A DNA stretch of 64,000 nt from Dyella ginsengisoli LA-4 (GCF_000334915.1 NZ_AMSF01000016.1:1-64000), one strand, 5' to 3'; counted from the stretch's first letter, positions 1 to 7,959 are shown. Translations and numbers: made by a program. Notes: generated by a model not told the origin, from the sequence alone.

Positions 1-61
1 TCCCGAATTTCGTCGCCAGATCTGCCAGAGCGACCTCAAGGGGGGCACTGAGGCTACCCAC
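1..61 (-). CDS. 5' end of an unidentified gene running off the window
   Basis: A GTG codon at 61-59 on the minus strand opens a frame with no stop up to the window edge, giving about 20 residues (VGSLSAPLEVALADLATKFG). An AGGGAG ribosome-binding-like stretch lies 7 bases upstream of the GTG (positions 69-74). The fragment is too short to recognise. It shares the strand of the next three genes and could be the next cargo gene of the island. The call rests only on the open frame and the upstream Shine-Dalgarno-like sequence. Confidence 0.3.
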   Translation of the reverse strand, partial: MGSLSAPLEVALADLATKFG

Positions 62-216
62 GATAATGCTCCCTAATCACCCGATCACCGACAGACGTCG
101 CCTCACGGTCTGCTGACTACGAGTCGGGACCGCGCTGCGAGACCCGACGCGCCAGAAACGTATCTCACCGTGCGCGGGTGGCCGCAGGGCCAGGGTTCGA
201 CCAATCACGAGCCGAG

Positions 217-525
217 CTAGTCCTTACCTTTTCGCTTGCTCTTTGGCGCTGGCTGTTCCTCCGGAATTCTCAACCGCGTGGAGTCAAGCAGCGCGCCTTG
301 CGGGTAGTCCTTCAGCCAGTCGGCGAGTTCCGCTGAAGAGCCCATCTCCACGTCAGGGAAAGGCGCTGATGCCATGCGCTTGATGTCCAGCGTCGTTGGG
401 AAGTGCCGCGCGATGACTGCCGCAGTTCTACGGATACCGAGAGGCAGGGTCTGGTCCTTGTTCAACTCGACCAAAAACGCGCCGGCCCACACCAAGGATC
501 TTGCTCGTTCGCTCGGAGTCGTCAT
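217..525 (-). CDS. BPSL0761-family small protein
   Basis: This 102-residue protein begins MTTPSERARSLVWAGAFLVE. That opening (MTTPSERxR followed by an amphipathic helix, then RRTAAVIARHFPT) is, from memory, the hallmark of the BPSL0761 family, whose function is unknown and which is often found on islands of Burkholderia and Xanthomonadales. The C-terminus is a Lys/Arg-rich tail (PKSKRKGKD). It is the last of three minus-strand genes (114-residue protein, SseB-like protein, this one) downstream of the XRE operator region, with a 212-base gap before it, so co-transcription is possible but not certain. No catalytic motif is visible. The family name is recalled by eye and not checked by a search. 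Confidence 0.6.
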   Translation of the reverse strand: MTTPSERARSLVWAGAFLVELNKDQTLPLGIRRTAAVIARHFPTTLDIKRMASAPFPDVEMGSSAELADWLKDYPQGALLDSTRLRIPEEQPAPKSKRKGKD

Positions 526-737
526 GTTCTGGATCCTCGGGAGGAAAGGATTAATCAGAATGAAAACGGTGTCTCGTGGCTTGAGCCTGGCCGTCGAGGT
601 TCCTCGGAGCGAGGGACGGCCTCGGTTCGCTCAAGCCGCCCCCTTACGCCTCATCGCTACGTCACACGCAGCCCAGTCCACATTGTTCCCGTGCCCGCAT
701 ATGCACGTGCTCGGCGACGCGGGAGGCTCCTCTTCTC

Positions 738-1499
738 TCAGGTTCCGTAGAACTGGATACCGTACCGGCAATGCTCTGGCAGAAGTTCATCGGGCGACTT
801 GCAAGACATAGTGACGGGCAACCGCGGACCAGGGGACAGCGAGTTCAATTCCAATGAGGTGAGCTGGACGATGCGCTCTTCACTCCCGAAGGTCACGACC
901 AAGGTCAAAAGCAAAGAGACCTCCGATAGATCAACGCCACGATGCATTTCCACCAGATAAGCAGCCCGCACCGCCGCCTCGCGTGCAAACAACGTTTGGA
1001 GAACTCGCACCAAAGCTTCGGTCGGAACTGAAGGTGGGCAGAACCCAACTTGTTCTTCCTGCTCGCAAATCTCATGAAAAAAGTGGCCGAGGGAACGCCC
1101 GTCCAACAAGGCGGTCACCTCCGGGGGATACAGGGCGACACGATCTCTATTGGGGTTCAGCATCAACGTCGCGCCCCGGGTCAGCTCGAGGAGGCGGCGA
1201 CCAGTCATCGCGACGATGCCGACTTGTCTCACAGCAGCGACCTCTTCCGCCTGCTCGCGATCGCTGAAGAACGGTAGGACAGTCTGAGCGTTATCGGGAC
1301 GAACAAATTGGATGAAGCGGATCCGATCAGGCGGAACGTGTTCAGCGGGAACATGCGCGTACACCGTTAGCTCCAAAAGAGCCCTGAAGACCGCATCTTC
1401 CGACGCTATGGCCTCTGCGGGGTTTGCTGCCGCCCTCGCAGCCTCCAACAGCGCGTCGAACTTCTTCTTGGTCACTGTTGCCACGCTCGAAGTCTCCAC
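738..1499 (-). CDS. SseB-family protein
   Basis: The 253-residue protein has the two-part layout of SseB (enhanced serine sensitivity) proteins. After a helical N-terminus comes a beta-rich region with the typical LPFF-S-D-x-E segment (about residues 75-85). This is followed by a GRRLLELTRGATLMLNPNRD stretch (about 100-120) and the YPPEVTALLDG end of the N-terminal SseB domain. The second half (from about residue 150) resembles the SseB C-terminal domain, with an FAREAAVRAAYLVEM helix. Enterobacterial SseB modulates serine sensitivity by an ill-defined route, and similar domains occur in toxin-immunity and type III secretion contexts. Here it lies 58 bases after the 114-residue gene and probably belongs to the XRE-controlled transcription unit. 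Its role on the island is unknown. Confidence 0.6.
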   Translation of the reverse strand: METSSVATVTKKKFDALLEAARAAANPAEAIASEDAVFRALLELTVYAHVPAEHVPPDRIRFIQFVRPDNAQTVLPFFSDREQAEEVAAVRQVGIVAMTGRRLLELTRGATLMLNPNRDRVALYPPEVTALLDGRSLGHFFHEICEQEEQVGFCPPSVPTEALVRVLQTLFAREAAVRAAYLVEMHRGVDLSEVSLLLTLVVTFGSEERIVQLTSLELNSLSPGPRLPVTMSCKSPDELLPEHCRYGIQFYGT

Positions 1500-1557
1500 T
1501 AGACAACCTCTCTTGGATCATCTCGCACGAAGCCCTCTCGCCGGACGATCATGCGCC

Positions 1558-1902
1558 CTACTCGTCCTTCAAATAGCCTCGACGCTTTTGCCGCAGCGCC
1601 TCAGCAAACCGATCAATGAATTCCCCCATGGGCCCACGAAAGCGCAGCGCCTCCGATGGCAGAGCGATGCCAAGCTCTCGTGCGATGCTAGTGGCGTACT
1701 GGATCTGGGCGTCGGTTGGGGGTTTGAGGTCGGTGTCCAAACATTCGGCCAAGCTCGTCGCGAAGCAGGAAGCTAAGCGCTCCCGGAATCCGTCGATAGC
1801 TCCCGTGTGTGCTGCCCGATTGTATTGCAGCAGCCAAGCCTCCCGGACAACGTCATTGAGGGGGAGAGAGATGCCGCTGTCGTCGTCGAGTACGAGCCGC
1901 AT
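1558..1902 (-). CDS. hypothetical protein, first gene of the XRE-controlled unit
   Basis: The 114-residue protein is not recognised. The N-terminal half is acidic and mixed; the C-terminal half has PPTDAQIQYATSIARELGIALPSE followed by a basic helix ending RQKRRGYLKDE. A 'PT-x-x-Q-x-x-Y/F-A-x-x-I-A' helix of this kind occurs at the ends of various phage and island proteins and in some zinc-ribbon proteins, but that is only a resemblance. The gene starts at an ATG 45 bases from the nearer XRE operator and is divergent from the repressor gene, so it is the likely first gene of the repressed transcript. No signal peptide or membrane segment is seen. Confidence 0.55.
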   Translation of the reverse strand: MRLVLDDDSGISLPLNDVVREAWLLQYNRAAHTGAIDGFRERLASCFATSLAECLDTDLKPPTDAQIQYATSIARELGIALPSEALRFRGPMGEFIDRFAEALRQKRRGYLKDE

Positions 1903-1947
1903 AAGGGAAGCAAACCGGTGCTTGAGGGGTGTCGCTTGCGCGTGATG

Positions 1948-1962
1948 CTACGAAACTCGTAG
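1948..1962. promoter_or_regulatory. palindromic operator 1 for the divergent XRE repressor
   Basis: CTACGAAACTCGTAG is a perfect 6-base inverted repeat (CTACGA/TCGTAG) around AAC. It lies in the divergent intergenic region between the 114-residue gene and the XRE gene. A nearly identical copy occurs 34 bases further right, as expected for a repressor dimer site. Binding by the neighbouring XRE protein is inferred from position. Confidence 0.65.
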
Positions 1963-1981
1963 TATCGGGCGCAAGGCAAAG

Positions 1982-1996
1982 TTACGAATCTCGTAG
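1982..1996. promoter_or_regulatory. palindromic operator 2 for the divergent XRE repressor
   Basis: TTACGAATCTCGTAG matches operator 1 at 13 of 15 positions and keeps the inverted repeat TACGA-N3-TCGTA. It ends 23 bases before the XRE start codon, so occupancy here would block the repressor's own transcription. Two sites spaced 34 bases centre to centre, about three helical turns, suggest cooperative binding. Confidence 0.65.
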
Positions 1997-2019
1997 GACC
2001 TCCTCCGCAGATTCGTTTC

Positions 2020-2337
2020 ATGCCCCGACGAACGGACATTCGGCTGGTCTTCCAGCAACGCCTTAAGCAGGCGCGTGCTCTGCGTGAGCTTTCGCAAAAA
2101 CAACTCGGCATTCAGGCAGGCTTGGACCCGTTCGTGGCCAGTACGCGCATCAACCGCTACGAACTTGGGGTCCACGAGCCGGACATGGCGACAATTGAGC
2201 GCTTAGCTGCTGCGCTGTCCGTCCCCACCGCCTATTTGTTCGCTGATGATGAGCGCTTGGCACGCATGATCCTGGCGTTTGATCAACTTCCTGCATCGGA
2301 GAAAGATCGTCTGCTAAAGGCGGCTGAATCCTCCTAG
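2020..2337 (+). CDS. XRE-family transcriptional repressor
   Basis: This 105-residue protein is a single helix-turn-helix domain of the Cro/CI (XRE) type. The motif spans about residues 10-65: QRLKQARALRELSQKQLGIQAG, then INRYELGVHEPDMATIERLAAALSVPTAYLF. The last 25 residues form an acidic helix (LPASEKDRLLKAAES), probably for dimerisation. The gene is divergent from the 114-residue gene, and the gap holds two copies of a CTACGA-N3-TCGTAG-type palindrome, which argues that it represses both itself and the minus-strand unit. It could act as the regulator of a cargo module, or as an antitoxin-like repressor; no partner toxin is recognisable. The start is the ATG at 2020. Confidence 0.8.
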   Translation: MPRRTDIRLVFQQRLKQARALRELSQKQLGIQAGLDPFVASTRINRYELGVHEPDMATIERLAAALSVPTAYLFADDERLARMILAFDQLPASEKDRLLKAAESS

Positions 2338-2499
2338 CCCACTTCGCTACCTAACGATGGATGCTCAAGAAAGCATCGGTTGAGCGAGGAAGTCGACGAT
2401 CCAGAAGACCAGCACACCGCCTGCGCTTCTGGAAGAAGGGCATGCCTTGCCCCTCACTCGAACAGGAAGATTTCTATCCCAGCTGTTCGCATGATCCCC

Positions 2500-3387
2500 T
2501 CATGAGTCTGCCTTGGGAAAGAAGAAAGGGAGGCGCCGCTTCCCCCGCCTTACCTTCTCGTGCCCCGGCTCTGCTGGCCGGCGAACCCAATGGTGCAGAG
2601 GCACAACATCTTCAAGAAGTGGAACTGGACGAGGAGAAGCGGGGCGGCCTTCAGCTACATCTCTTGAAAGGATCCACGGAGGTGTTCCCTGCCATGCGGT
2701 GGGCATCAATACTTCAGCCCTGAACGCCTCCCAGTCAATGAGGATCCGTGTGAAGAACCAGCGGATGCCGCCAACGCCCATCATGTCCTCTATGCATTGA
2801 AGCAAAAGGTCGATGTCCGGCCTCACCCAGGCTAGTCGGCAGACGCTTGGGAGCGCCGTATACATGTGAATTGCGAGCTCCGCGCTCCTCTGAAATTCGC
2901 TGCGGGCGACAGCGGTCCTTAGTAGCGCCAGGATTGCGAGGAACCCGGGAAGATCACCGCGTCGCGAGAGTGAAGCAGAGTCCTCCCATGCGTAAAACAC
3001 AACTTCCCCCGGAGGCGACGGGAAGATGCCTGGTGGCGGAAGCGCCCAACGTTTTTCGCCGTCGATTTGCCGACAGTACAGACCTTGAACTATTCGTAGA
3101 GCAGCGGGAGCGCTCAAAGCACGAGGGGAAAGCAGCCTGTAAATCCCGAGCACATATTCGGTGTTAGGTACTCGACTCTCCACTCGGTGAGCGATGCGCG
3201 TCGATACTGCAGTCTTACCTTTCTCCCAAGACGTCGGCCCACGCCCGTCAATGCCGTACGCGCGGTTTAGCTGAGAAAATGGTTTGTCGAGCTTATCGAC
3301 GATTTTTGATGCCTTAGTGATTCCCAACCTCAACAGGACGAGCCTCAACCAAAGCCTAGTTCCAAGGATTCGCGCGGCGTTCGACAT
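2500..3387 (-). CDS. hypothetical 295-residue protein
   Basis: No family is recognised. The N-terminal third is basic and helical (RILGTRLWLRLVLLRLGITKASKIVDKL) and contains SQLNRAYGIDGRGPTSWEKGK, which resembles the recruitment segment of some XRE-like or primase-associated proteins without a clear helix-turn-helix. The middle has a YVLGIYRLLSP stretch and a helical block (LAILALLRTAVARSEFQRSAELAIHMY). The C-terminus is Pro/Arg/Lys-rich and ends in RRGKRRLPFFFPKADS. There is no signal peptide. The gene stands alone on the minus strand between two plus-strand regulators. It is probably cargo of the Tn7-like island; no function is proposed. Confidence 0.5.
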   Translation of the reverse strand: MSNAARILGTRLWLRLVLLRLGITKASKIVDKLDKPFSQLNRAYGIDGRGPTSWEKGKTAVSTRIAHRVESRVPNTEYVLGIYRLLSPRALSAPAALRIVQGLYCRQIDGEKRWALPPPGIFPSPPGEVVFYAWEDSASLSRRGDLPGFLAILALLRTAVARSEFQRSAELAIHMYTALPSVCRLAWVRPDIDLLLQCIEDMMGVGGIRWFFTRILIDWEAFRAEVLMPTAWQGTPPWILSRDVAEGRPASPRPVPLLEDVVPLHHWVRRPAEPGHEKVRRGKRRLPFFFPKADS

Positions 3388-3531
3388 CGAGAACGCTTAT
3401 CACAAAACAAATCAAACGTCTAGTTCATGAATTCGACATGTATGTCGCCTTTTCAAACCATGCTCTTGCCATGCAGGGCGGCACTCTCCATGGTCGGCAA
3501 GCAAGGGAGACTGAGGAGGACAGTCGAAGAG

Positions 3532-3783
3532 ATGAAGACCAAAGCCGAACGTGAAGCGTCTCTTCGCCAGCGATTTGGTGACCTGCTGACACTGTCCGAT
3601 CTTGCGATCGTGCTTAGGTACCCGTCGGTCGGCGCAATTCGGAAAGCACGGTCCCGAGGTCAGCTGCCAATCGCCCTCATACGGATGCCACCAAGGCGCG
3701 GATGGTTCGCCACAGCCAGTGCCGTCGCAGAATTCTTGTACTTACTTGAAAGTGGAGGACGTCATGTCCAACGGACGGACTAG
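3532..3783 (+). CDS. small helix-turn-helix, 'plasmid-related' protein
   Basis: The frame is open from 3427, but the ATG at 3532 (MKTKAEREASLRQRFGDLL) is preceded by GGAGGA at 3515-3520 and starts the conserved part, giving 83 residues; 3490 is an alternative start. The sequence LLTLSDLAIVLRYPSVGAIRKARSRGQLPIAL, followed by GWFATASAVAEFL, has the layout of the winged excisionase-like helix-turn-helix proteins that annotation pipelines call 'plasmid-related'. Such proteins occur on islands and near recombination genes. A role in regulating or directing the element is possible, but nothing in the sequence proves it. Confidence 0.5.
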   Translation: MKTKAEREASLRQRFGDLLTLSDLAIVLRYPSVGAIRKARSRGQLPIALIRMPPRRGWFATASAVAEFLYLLESGGRHVQRTD

Positions 3784-3928
3784 CTCACGGCAGCAGCCTA
3801 AAACTAGGCATGCGGTGCTTTAGCGATTCGATCCCTAGAGCAACCCGAGTTAGGCCAAAGCTCAAAAGGAGAAGTCAACACAGAGTTCAAGCAGCAGCAA
3901 CAATTTTGTCTACGGCAAAAACTGAAAA

Positions 3929-3948
3929 CCCCCGGGTCGGACCGGGGG
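3929..3948 (-). terminator. intrinsic terminator on the minus strand
   Basis: CCCCCGG and CCGGGGG form a 7-base-pair GC stem with a 6-base loop. Read on the minus strand the stem is followed by a T-rich run (TTTTCAGTTTT), as in a factor-independent terminator; on the plus strand no T run follows. It lies about 57 bases beyond the stop of the 79-residue minus-strand reading frame and is the best evidence that this frame is transcribed. Confidence 0.6.
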
Positions 3949-4005
3949 CGGGCTCAGCTAAGACACTACAGGTGCCAGAAGGCTAACCCCGTTTTTCGCC
4001 GACGT

Positions 4006-4245
4006 CTACCCGCCTTCCCCAGAAGTGCCGGGTACGGGCAGCTTTTCTTCACTGGAGCCTTCGATGACGATCGCCTTCTTTGGCCGGCCCACACCGTGGG
4101 CCGAAACAGCGCCGTGCTTTTTGATCACCAGCTTGCAACGACCTTCTTGGTCGGCGGTACACCTCGCGGCGGATATTGTGCCTGTGAGCCTCAGCCCAGG
4201 CTTCCTGCCTCCCGGCCGCCCATCATCCGCCAAGCAAACTTTCAC
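4006..4245 (-). CDS. small basic hypothetical protein
   Basis: A 79-residue frame starts at GTG 4245 and contains two AT-hook-like patches (DDGRPGGRKPG near the N-terminus and GVGRPKKA near residue 55) followed by an acidic-mixed tail. It has two Cys in a C-T-A-D-x-E-G-R-C arrangement. No family is recognised and no clear ribosome-binding site precedes the GTG. Support comes from the intrinsic terminator downstream on the same strand (3929-3948) and its position just upstream of, and divergent from, tnsA. The overlapping plus-strand frame at 4025-4357 has a less protein-like composition and was set aside. Confidence 0.35.
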   Translation of the reverse strand: MKVCLADDGRPGGRKPGLRLTGTISAARCTADQEGRCKLVIKKHGAVSAHGVGRPKKAIVIEGSSEEKLPVPGTSGEGG

Positions 4246-4356
4246 TAAATTGTTCGCGTATCTGCGACTGGCAGTTTCGACGCCTCCGTTTCAACAAGCT
4301 CCTCGCTTCCCCGGCCACTCGGCAAGCGCTCTAGAGACATTATCGGAGGGGGCGTG

Positions 4357-5088
4357 ATGGCAACTACAAATCAATCTTCTGCGACGGCGCCCTTTGAGGT
4401 AACCACGAGACTCCATGATGGCTCACCGCGCCCCTGTGCGCCTCGGCGGTTCGGTCGCCGAGAGTTTGAACGTCGAGATGTCTATGGCTTCCAATCCGTA
4501 AAGGAAAGCCGAGCCGTAGAAGTTGACGGACTGCTTGCACTGAGTGTTGCGCTCTCTCTTGAATGCGATCCGCAAATCAGCGCCTACGTCGAGCGGCCAC
4601 GCAAACTGGCGGTCGGGGGTAAAAGCCTGGAGCTGGACTTCTGGGTGCGTCATCGGTCTGGTCGCGAAGAGTTCCTACTCGTGGTGTGTGAAGCCGACTG
4701 TATCGCCAATCCTGGCGGCTCCCGATCGCCGCGGGAATCCAGACGTCTAACGGATGCTGCATCTGCTGCGTCAATCAACCTCCGATGTGTCACCGAATAC
4801 GACGTTCGTGTTGAAGGCGGCATGCTTATGGTGCGTAACCGATTGCTCGCCTTCACACAGGTCGCGCAGACGCTCGACAGCGGGCTGGCCCTTCGCACTC
4901 GACTTCTCGACTATTTCGCTCACGCCAAACGTGCCCGCATCGATCAGGTCGAAGAAGCGCTGGCCCCATTACCCCCGTCGGACTTGCATGCGGTGATATG
5001 CGAGCTAGTTTGTCTGGGCGCATTGACCTTCGATCCATCGCATGGACTCACTCGTCGCACCGTCATCGAACGGAGGATGCGCACATGA
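4357..5088 (+). CDS. tnsA: TnsA-like endonuclease subunit of a Tn7-like transposase
   Basis: The 243-residue protein is first in a tnsA-tnsB-tnsC-tniQ operon. In Tn7, TnsA is a restriction-like nuclease that cuts the 5' ends of the element, giving cut-and-paste movement with TnsB. The fold is suggested by RRFGRREFERRDVYGFQSVKESRAVEVD, then SLELDFWVRH, then EEFLLVVCEADC. A Glu in the first helix and the Asp of ELDFW fit two catalytic positions. The Q/E-x-K expected in the next strand is not obvious (the segment reads VVCEAD), so one catalytic residue may be missing or displaced. The C-terminal region (about 170-243) resembles the TnsC-interacting winged-helix part. ATG 4357 is preferred over GTG 4354 because of the spacing to GGAGG at 4345-4349. 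Confidence 0.7.
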   Translation: MATTNQSSATAPFEVTTRLHDGSPRPCAPRRFGRREFERRDVYGFQSVKESRAVEVDGLLALSVALSLECDPQISAYVERPRKLAVGGKSLELDFWVRHRSGREEFLLVVCEADCIANPGGSRSPRESRRLTDAASAASINLRCVTEYDVRVEGGMLMVRNRLLAFTQVAQTLDSGLALRTRLLDYFAHAKRARIDQVEEALAPLPPSDLHAVICELVCLGALTFDPSHGLTRRTVIERRMRT

Positions 5089-6932
5089 GCCCCCGGTTTA
5101 CCGAACAAGAGGCGCAGACCCTACTGACCCTGCCACGGCCTGATACCAAGGCGATGAGAGATGTGGATGATCACACGAGGCGAGCTATCGATAATCGCGT
5201 GGCCGCATTGGTCGAGCTCATACAAGGGACATCAATCAAGGCAGTCGCCAAGCGCTACGGTCTGCACCGAAAGACGCTGCGCCGCATGCTCGATCTCGTT
5301 ACTCAACCAGGGCTCGACGGCAGTCTGTTGGGGTTCGCTGTATGTATCCCGGGTGCACGACTTGTCGATCCACGGCCACGCACCGCGGGTATCCCGCAGA
5401 GCGGGCATGCGCATGCGATGACGCGGCTGGTTGAGGCCCTCCCAAAGCTTCACGAGCTGATCACGAGATTCACCGGCGCCTTGCCGACACGGACCAGGAC
5501 GAGCCCTGCCTTCGATCGCCTCCATAAGGAGATGAAACGCATACTCAAGGTCGAAGGACTAGAGAACAACTATCCGCTCACGAGCCGGGACAAAGGGCGA
5601 CGAGCCCTCTCGACCCTCATCAGCCGCGAGCGCATCAGGCGGGCCGAAGCGACGATGGCATACACGACGGCGCCCAAGCTCACACGACTGGATGATTTGC
5701 TAACCATCGAACCCTTCGACGAGGCGCAATTCGACGCTCATTGGATCGACGTAAAAGACATGGTGGTCGCGGTACCACTGGCTGATGGCACCTACACCCT
5801 CGCGCCCATTTCAGGTATGTGGCTCCTGGCAGAAGTAGATGTCGGATCCCGAGGGTGCTTGGCATGGCGGTTGGTGGTAGGTCCGTCCTACGACCAGATC
5901 GACCTGCTGCGAACGCTCGCTCGTGCCCTCCTTCCATGGCAGCCACAGGACCTGAGCGGTTCACACCTAGTGTACCTGCCTAACGCATGGATGCCCTCTT
6001 CCGATACGCCCACTCCGCGACCGCTACAGCTTTCGATGGACAACTTCTCTGGGAACATCGCTAAGCACGCACGGCGCACGATGCTTCACCACCAGCTAGG
6101 CATCTATCACTTTGGGGTGGCCGGCATACCTGAGACGCGTGCCGTCATTGAGGCATTCTTCAAGCGCATGGAAGAGGAAGTGCTGCGCTTCCTGGCCGGC
6201 GGTTTCGAACCAGCAACCCGCGATCGTGTTGAACAGCGTGTATCCGGCAGGAGTGCAAGCGACTACCCGATCTTTCTAGATCTACTGGAAAACTTCATGG
6301 ATGTGGCGATCACGACCTACAACGTCTCGCCAAACGCGCAACTAAACGACCGGAGCTCGCGGGAGATCATCGAACGCTTCATAAGAAGTGGTGGTCTGGT
6401 ACTGCGCTCAACCAGAAGCACCTTGGATGCAAGCGACCTCACCCGCTTCCGTGTGGAAGTCACCCTTCGAGGGAGCAAAGCGAATGGGGTGTTGCCGCAT
6501 GTGAACTACGGCTACGCCACATATCGCAGTGAAAAGCTCAATGCACGTTGGGACCTCGTCGGGAAGCGTTTCCCCGGCCACGTCGACGATAGCGATGCGC
6601 GTGTCCTTCAGCTCCTTGATGAGAAGGGGCTGCCATATGTCGCGCTGCATGCGCTACCACCTTATGCGCGCACTCCACATACACTCGAGATGCGGCGCCG
6701 GGCTGAACAATGGCGTCGCAGCCATCGTGCAGGACTCAACGGTATTGACGATGCCATTGAGGCTTACCACGCCGACGTCCGCGAGCGGGCCCGTTCGATA
6801 AAATGGGCAGCGGACGCAATAGCTAGTGGGGTCGTGCCCGCGAAGCCCCCCTCTCGCAAGGCCGGATCATCTCTCGCCGTGAACTCACTCGCCGGCCTTC
6901 CACCCCGAGGCGGTCCCGTACGCCTGCGTTGA
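5085..6932 (+). CDS. tnsB: TnsB/TniA-like DDE transposase
   Basis: The 615-residue protein overlaps tnsA by ATGA. An N-terminal helix-turn-helix (about residues 38-72: NRVAALVELIQGTSIKAVAKRYGLHRKTLRRMLD) would bind the transposon ends. A retroviral-integrase-type core follows with candidate catalytic residues D222 (AHWIDVKD), D319 (LQLSMDNFSGN) and E356 (TRAVIEAFFKRMEEEV), in the DDE spacing of the TnsB/MuA family. A Mu-transposase-type beta barrel and a basic C-terminal tail complete the layout; the tail is where TnsB contacts TnsC in Tn7. It catalyses 3'-end cleavage and strand transfer. No frameshift or internal stop is seen, so the enzyme looks intact. Confidence 0.85.
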   Translation: MSPRFTEQEAQTLLTLPRPDTKAMRDVDDHTRRAIDNRVAALVELIQGTSIKAVAKRYGLHRKTLRRMLDLVTQPGLDGSLLGFAVCIPGARLVDPRPRTAGIPQSGHAHAMTRLVEALPKLHELITRFTGALPTRTRTSPAFDRLHKEMKRILKVEGLENNYPLTSRDKGRRALSTLISRERIRRAEATMAYTTAPKLTRLDDLLTIEPFDEAQFDAHWIDVKDMVVAVPLADGTYTLAPISGMWLLAEVDVGSRGCLAWRLVVGPSYDQIDLLRTLARALLPWQPQDLSGSHLVYLPNAWMPSSDTPTPRPLQLSMDNFSGNIAKHARRTMLHHQLGIYHFGVAGIPETRAVIEAFFKRMEEEVLRFLAGGFEPATRDRVEQRVSGRSASDYPIFLDLLENFMDVAITTYNVSPNAQLNDRSSREIIERFIRSGGLVLRSTRSTLDASDLTRFRVEVTLRGSKANGVLPHVNYGYATYRSEKLNARWDLVGKRFPGHVDDSDARVLQLLDEKGLPYVALHALPPYARTPHTLEMRRRAEQWRRSHRAGLNGIDDAIEAYHADVRERARSIKWAADAIASGVVPAKPPSRKAGSSLAVNSLAGLPPRGGPVRLR

Positions 6933-6972
6933 TCCAATGCTGCCGCGCGCTCGGCGCGGCTGAGGACAATTC

Positions 6973-7959
6973 ATGACTGACGAACTTCACCCTATGCTCA
7001 GGGCGCGGCGTCCCCTCATCTTCACACGCCCCGCCGAACGCTTGGCTAGCGACACAAAGAACAGCATCGAGATGGGTGCCAATGCCCTGTGGCTAGAGGG
7101 CTTTGCCCGTTTTGGAAAAACATACGGAGCTCGCCAGCTGGTGCAATCCACCCGCTGGCGCCCGTTTCCCATGTACATCGCCGAGTACAGTTATACACGT
7201 CCGACCAAACCAGGCGAGGGGTATTTCGCCAACGGGCTACTTGAGCAACACGGTCAGGTCGTAGCGAAAACCGCTCTTAGTGTCCAAAGCATCATGCGTT
7301 ACACACGCATGCTCCGTGAACAGGCCCAACGTCATGGCGCCGAAGTCGTCAGTTTGATTTTCAACGAAGCCAACCGCTTTACCGTTGACGAATACGAAAA
7401 CTTGCTGACCATCGATAACGAGCTAGAAAAGTACGTACGCACTTTCCATATCCTCATCAACCAGTGCGATGCGAGTAGATACGGCCCAGCCGGCATTGAT
7501 AAACGCCCCCCACGCCATTTGTTTGGGCGCTACTTCACCACTACACACAGCTACACGGGACTGCTGTGGGACATTCCTGAAAATGAACGATGCCAGCAGG
7601 CGTTGTCGGATGTTGCTCTCGCCTTTCGTGAGTACGATGAAGAGCTAATCTGGCCGCAGGGTTCAGGCATCAGCCATACCCGCCACTTCGCGGCCAAGGC
7701 CTACGCGGCCGGCTGGCGGCTGGGTACCCAGATTGATCTCATCAAGGAGGTCATCAATGACATTCGCACCGAGCATGGTCTGGGCGCGGTCTGTGAATGG
7801 CCAATGCAGACATTCGAGCATTTCGTCTACTTCGTGCTTGTCCGCATCGCCGGCGAAAACCCTGATTTCATTGAGCTCACCAAGGCTGACATCCGCAACG
7901 CGCTGATGCGGGCGTGCTACCTCCATATCGAGCCCGGTTACCAAGGAGGCCAAGAATGA
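6973..7959 (+). CDS. tnsC: TnsC/TniB-like AAA+ ATPase regulator of transposition
   Basis: The 328-residue protein is the ATP-dependent adaptor that links target selection (TniQ) to the transposase. The Walker A motif is GFARFGKT at about residues 43-50. The Walker B strand reads VVSLIFNEANRF at about 126-137, with Asn where most AAA+ proteins have Asp. Downstream, HILINQCDASRY matches the sensor-1 strand (Asn before Gln-Cys). The start ATG at 6973 lies 40 bases after tnsB and its stop overlaps the tniQ start. Whether the Asn in Walker B weakens ATP hydrolysis is unknown; some TnsC and TniB relatives tolerate change here. Confidence 0.8.
   Translation: MTDELHPMLRARRPLIFTRPAERLASDTKNSIEMGANALWLEGFARFGKTYGARQLVQSTRWRPFPMYIAEYSYTRPTKPGEGYFANGLLEQHGQVVAKTALSVQSIMRYTRMLREQAQRHGAEVVSLIFNEANRFTVDEYENLLTIDNELEKYVRTFHILINQCDASRYGPAGIDKRPPRHLFGRYFTTTHSYTGLLWDIPENERCQQALSDVALAFREYDEELIWPQGSGISHTRHFAAKAYAAGWRLGTQIDLIKEVINDIRTEHGLGAVCEWPMQTFEHFVYFVLVRIAGENPDFIELTKADIRNALMRACYLHIEPGYQGGQE

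Noticed and set aside
4025-4357. 110-residue plus-strand frame before tnsA
   Set aside because: No ribosome-binding site, Ser/Pro/Phe-rich random composition, and it ends inside the tnsA start region; the minus-strand frame has a terminator.
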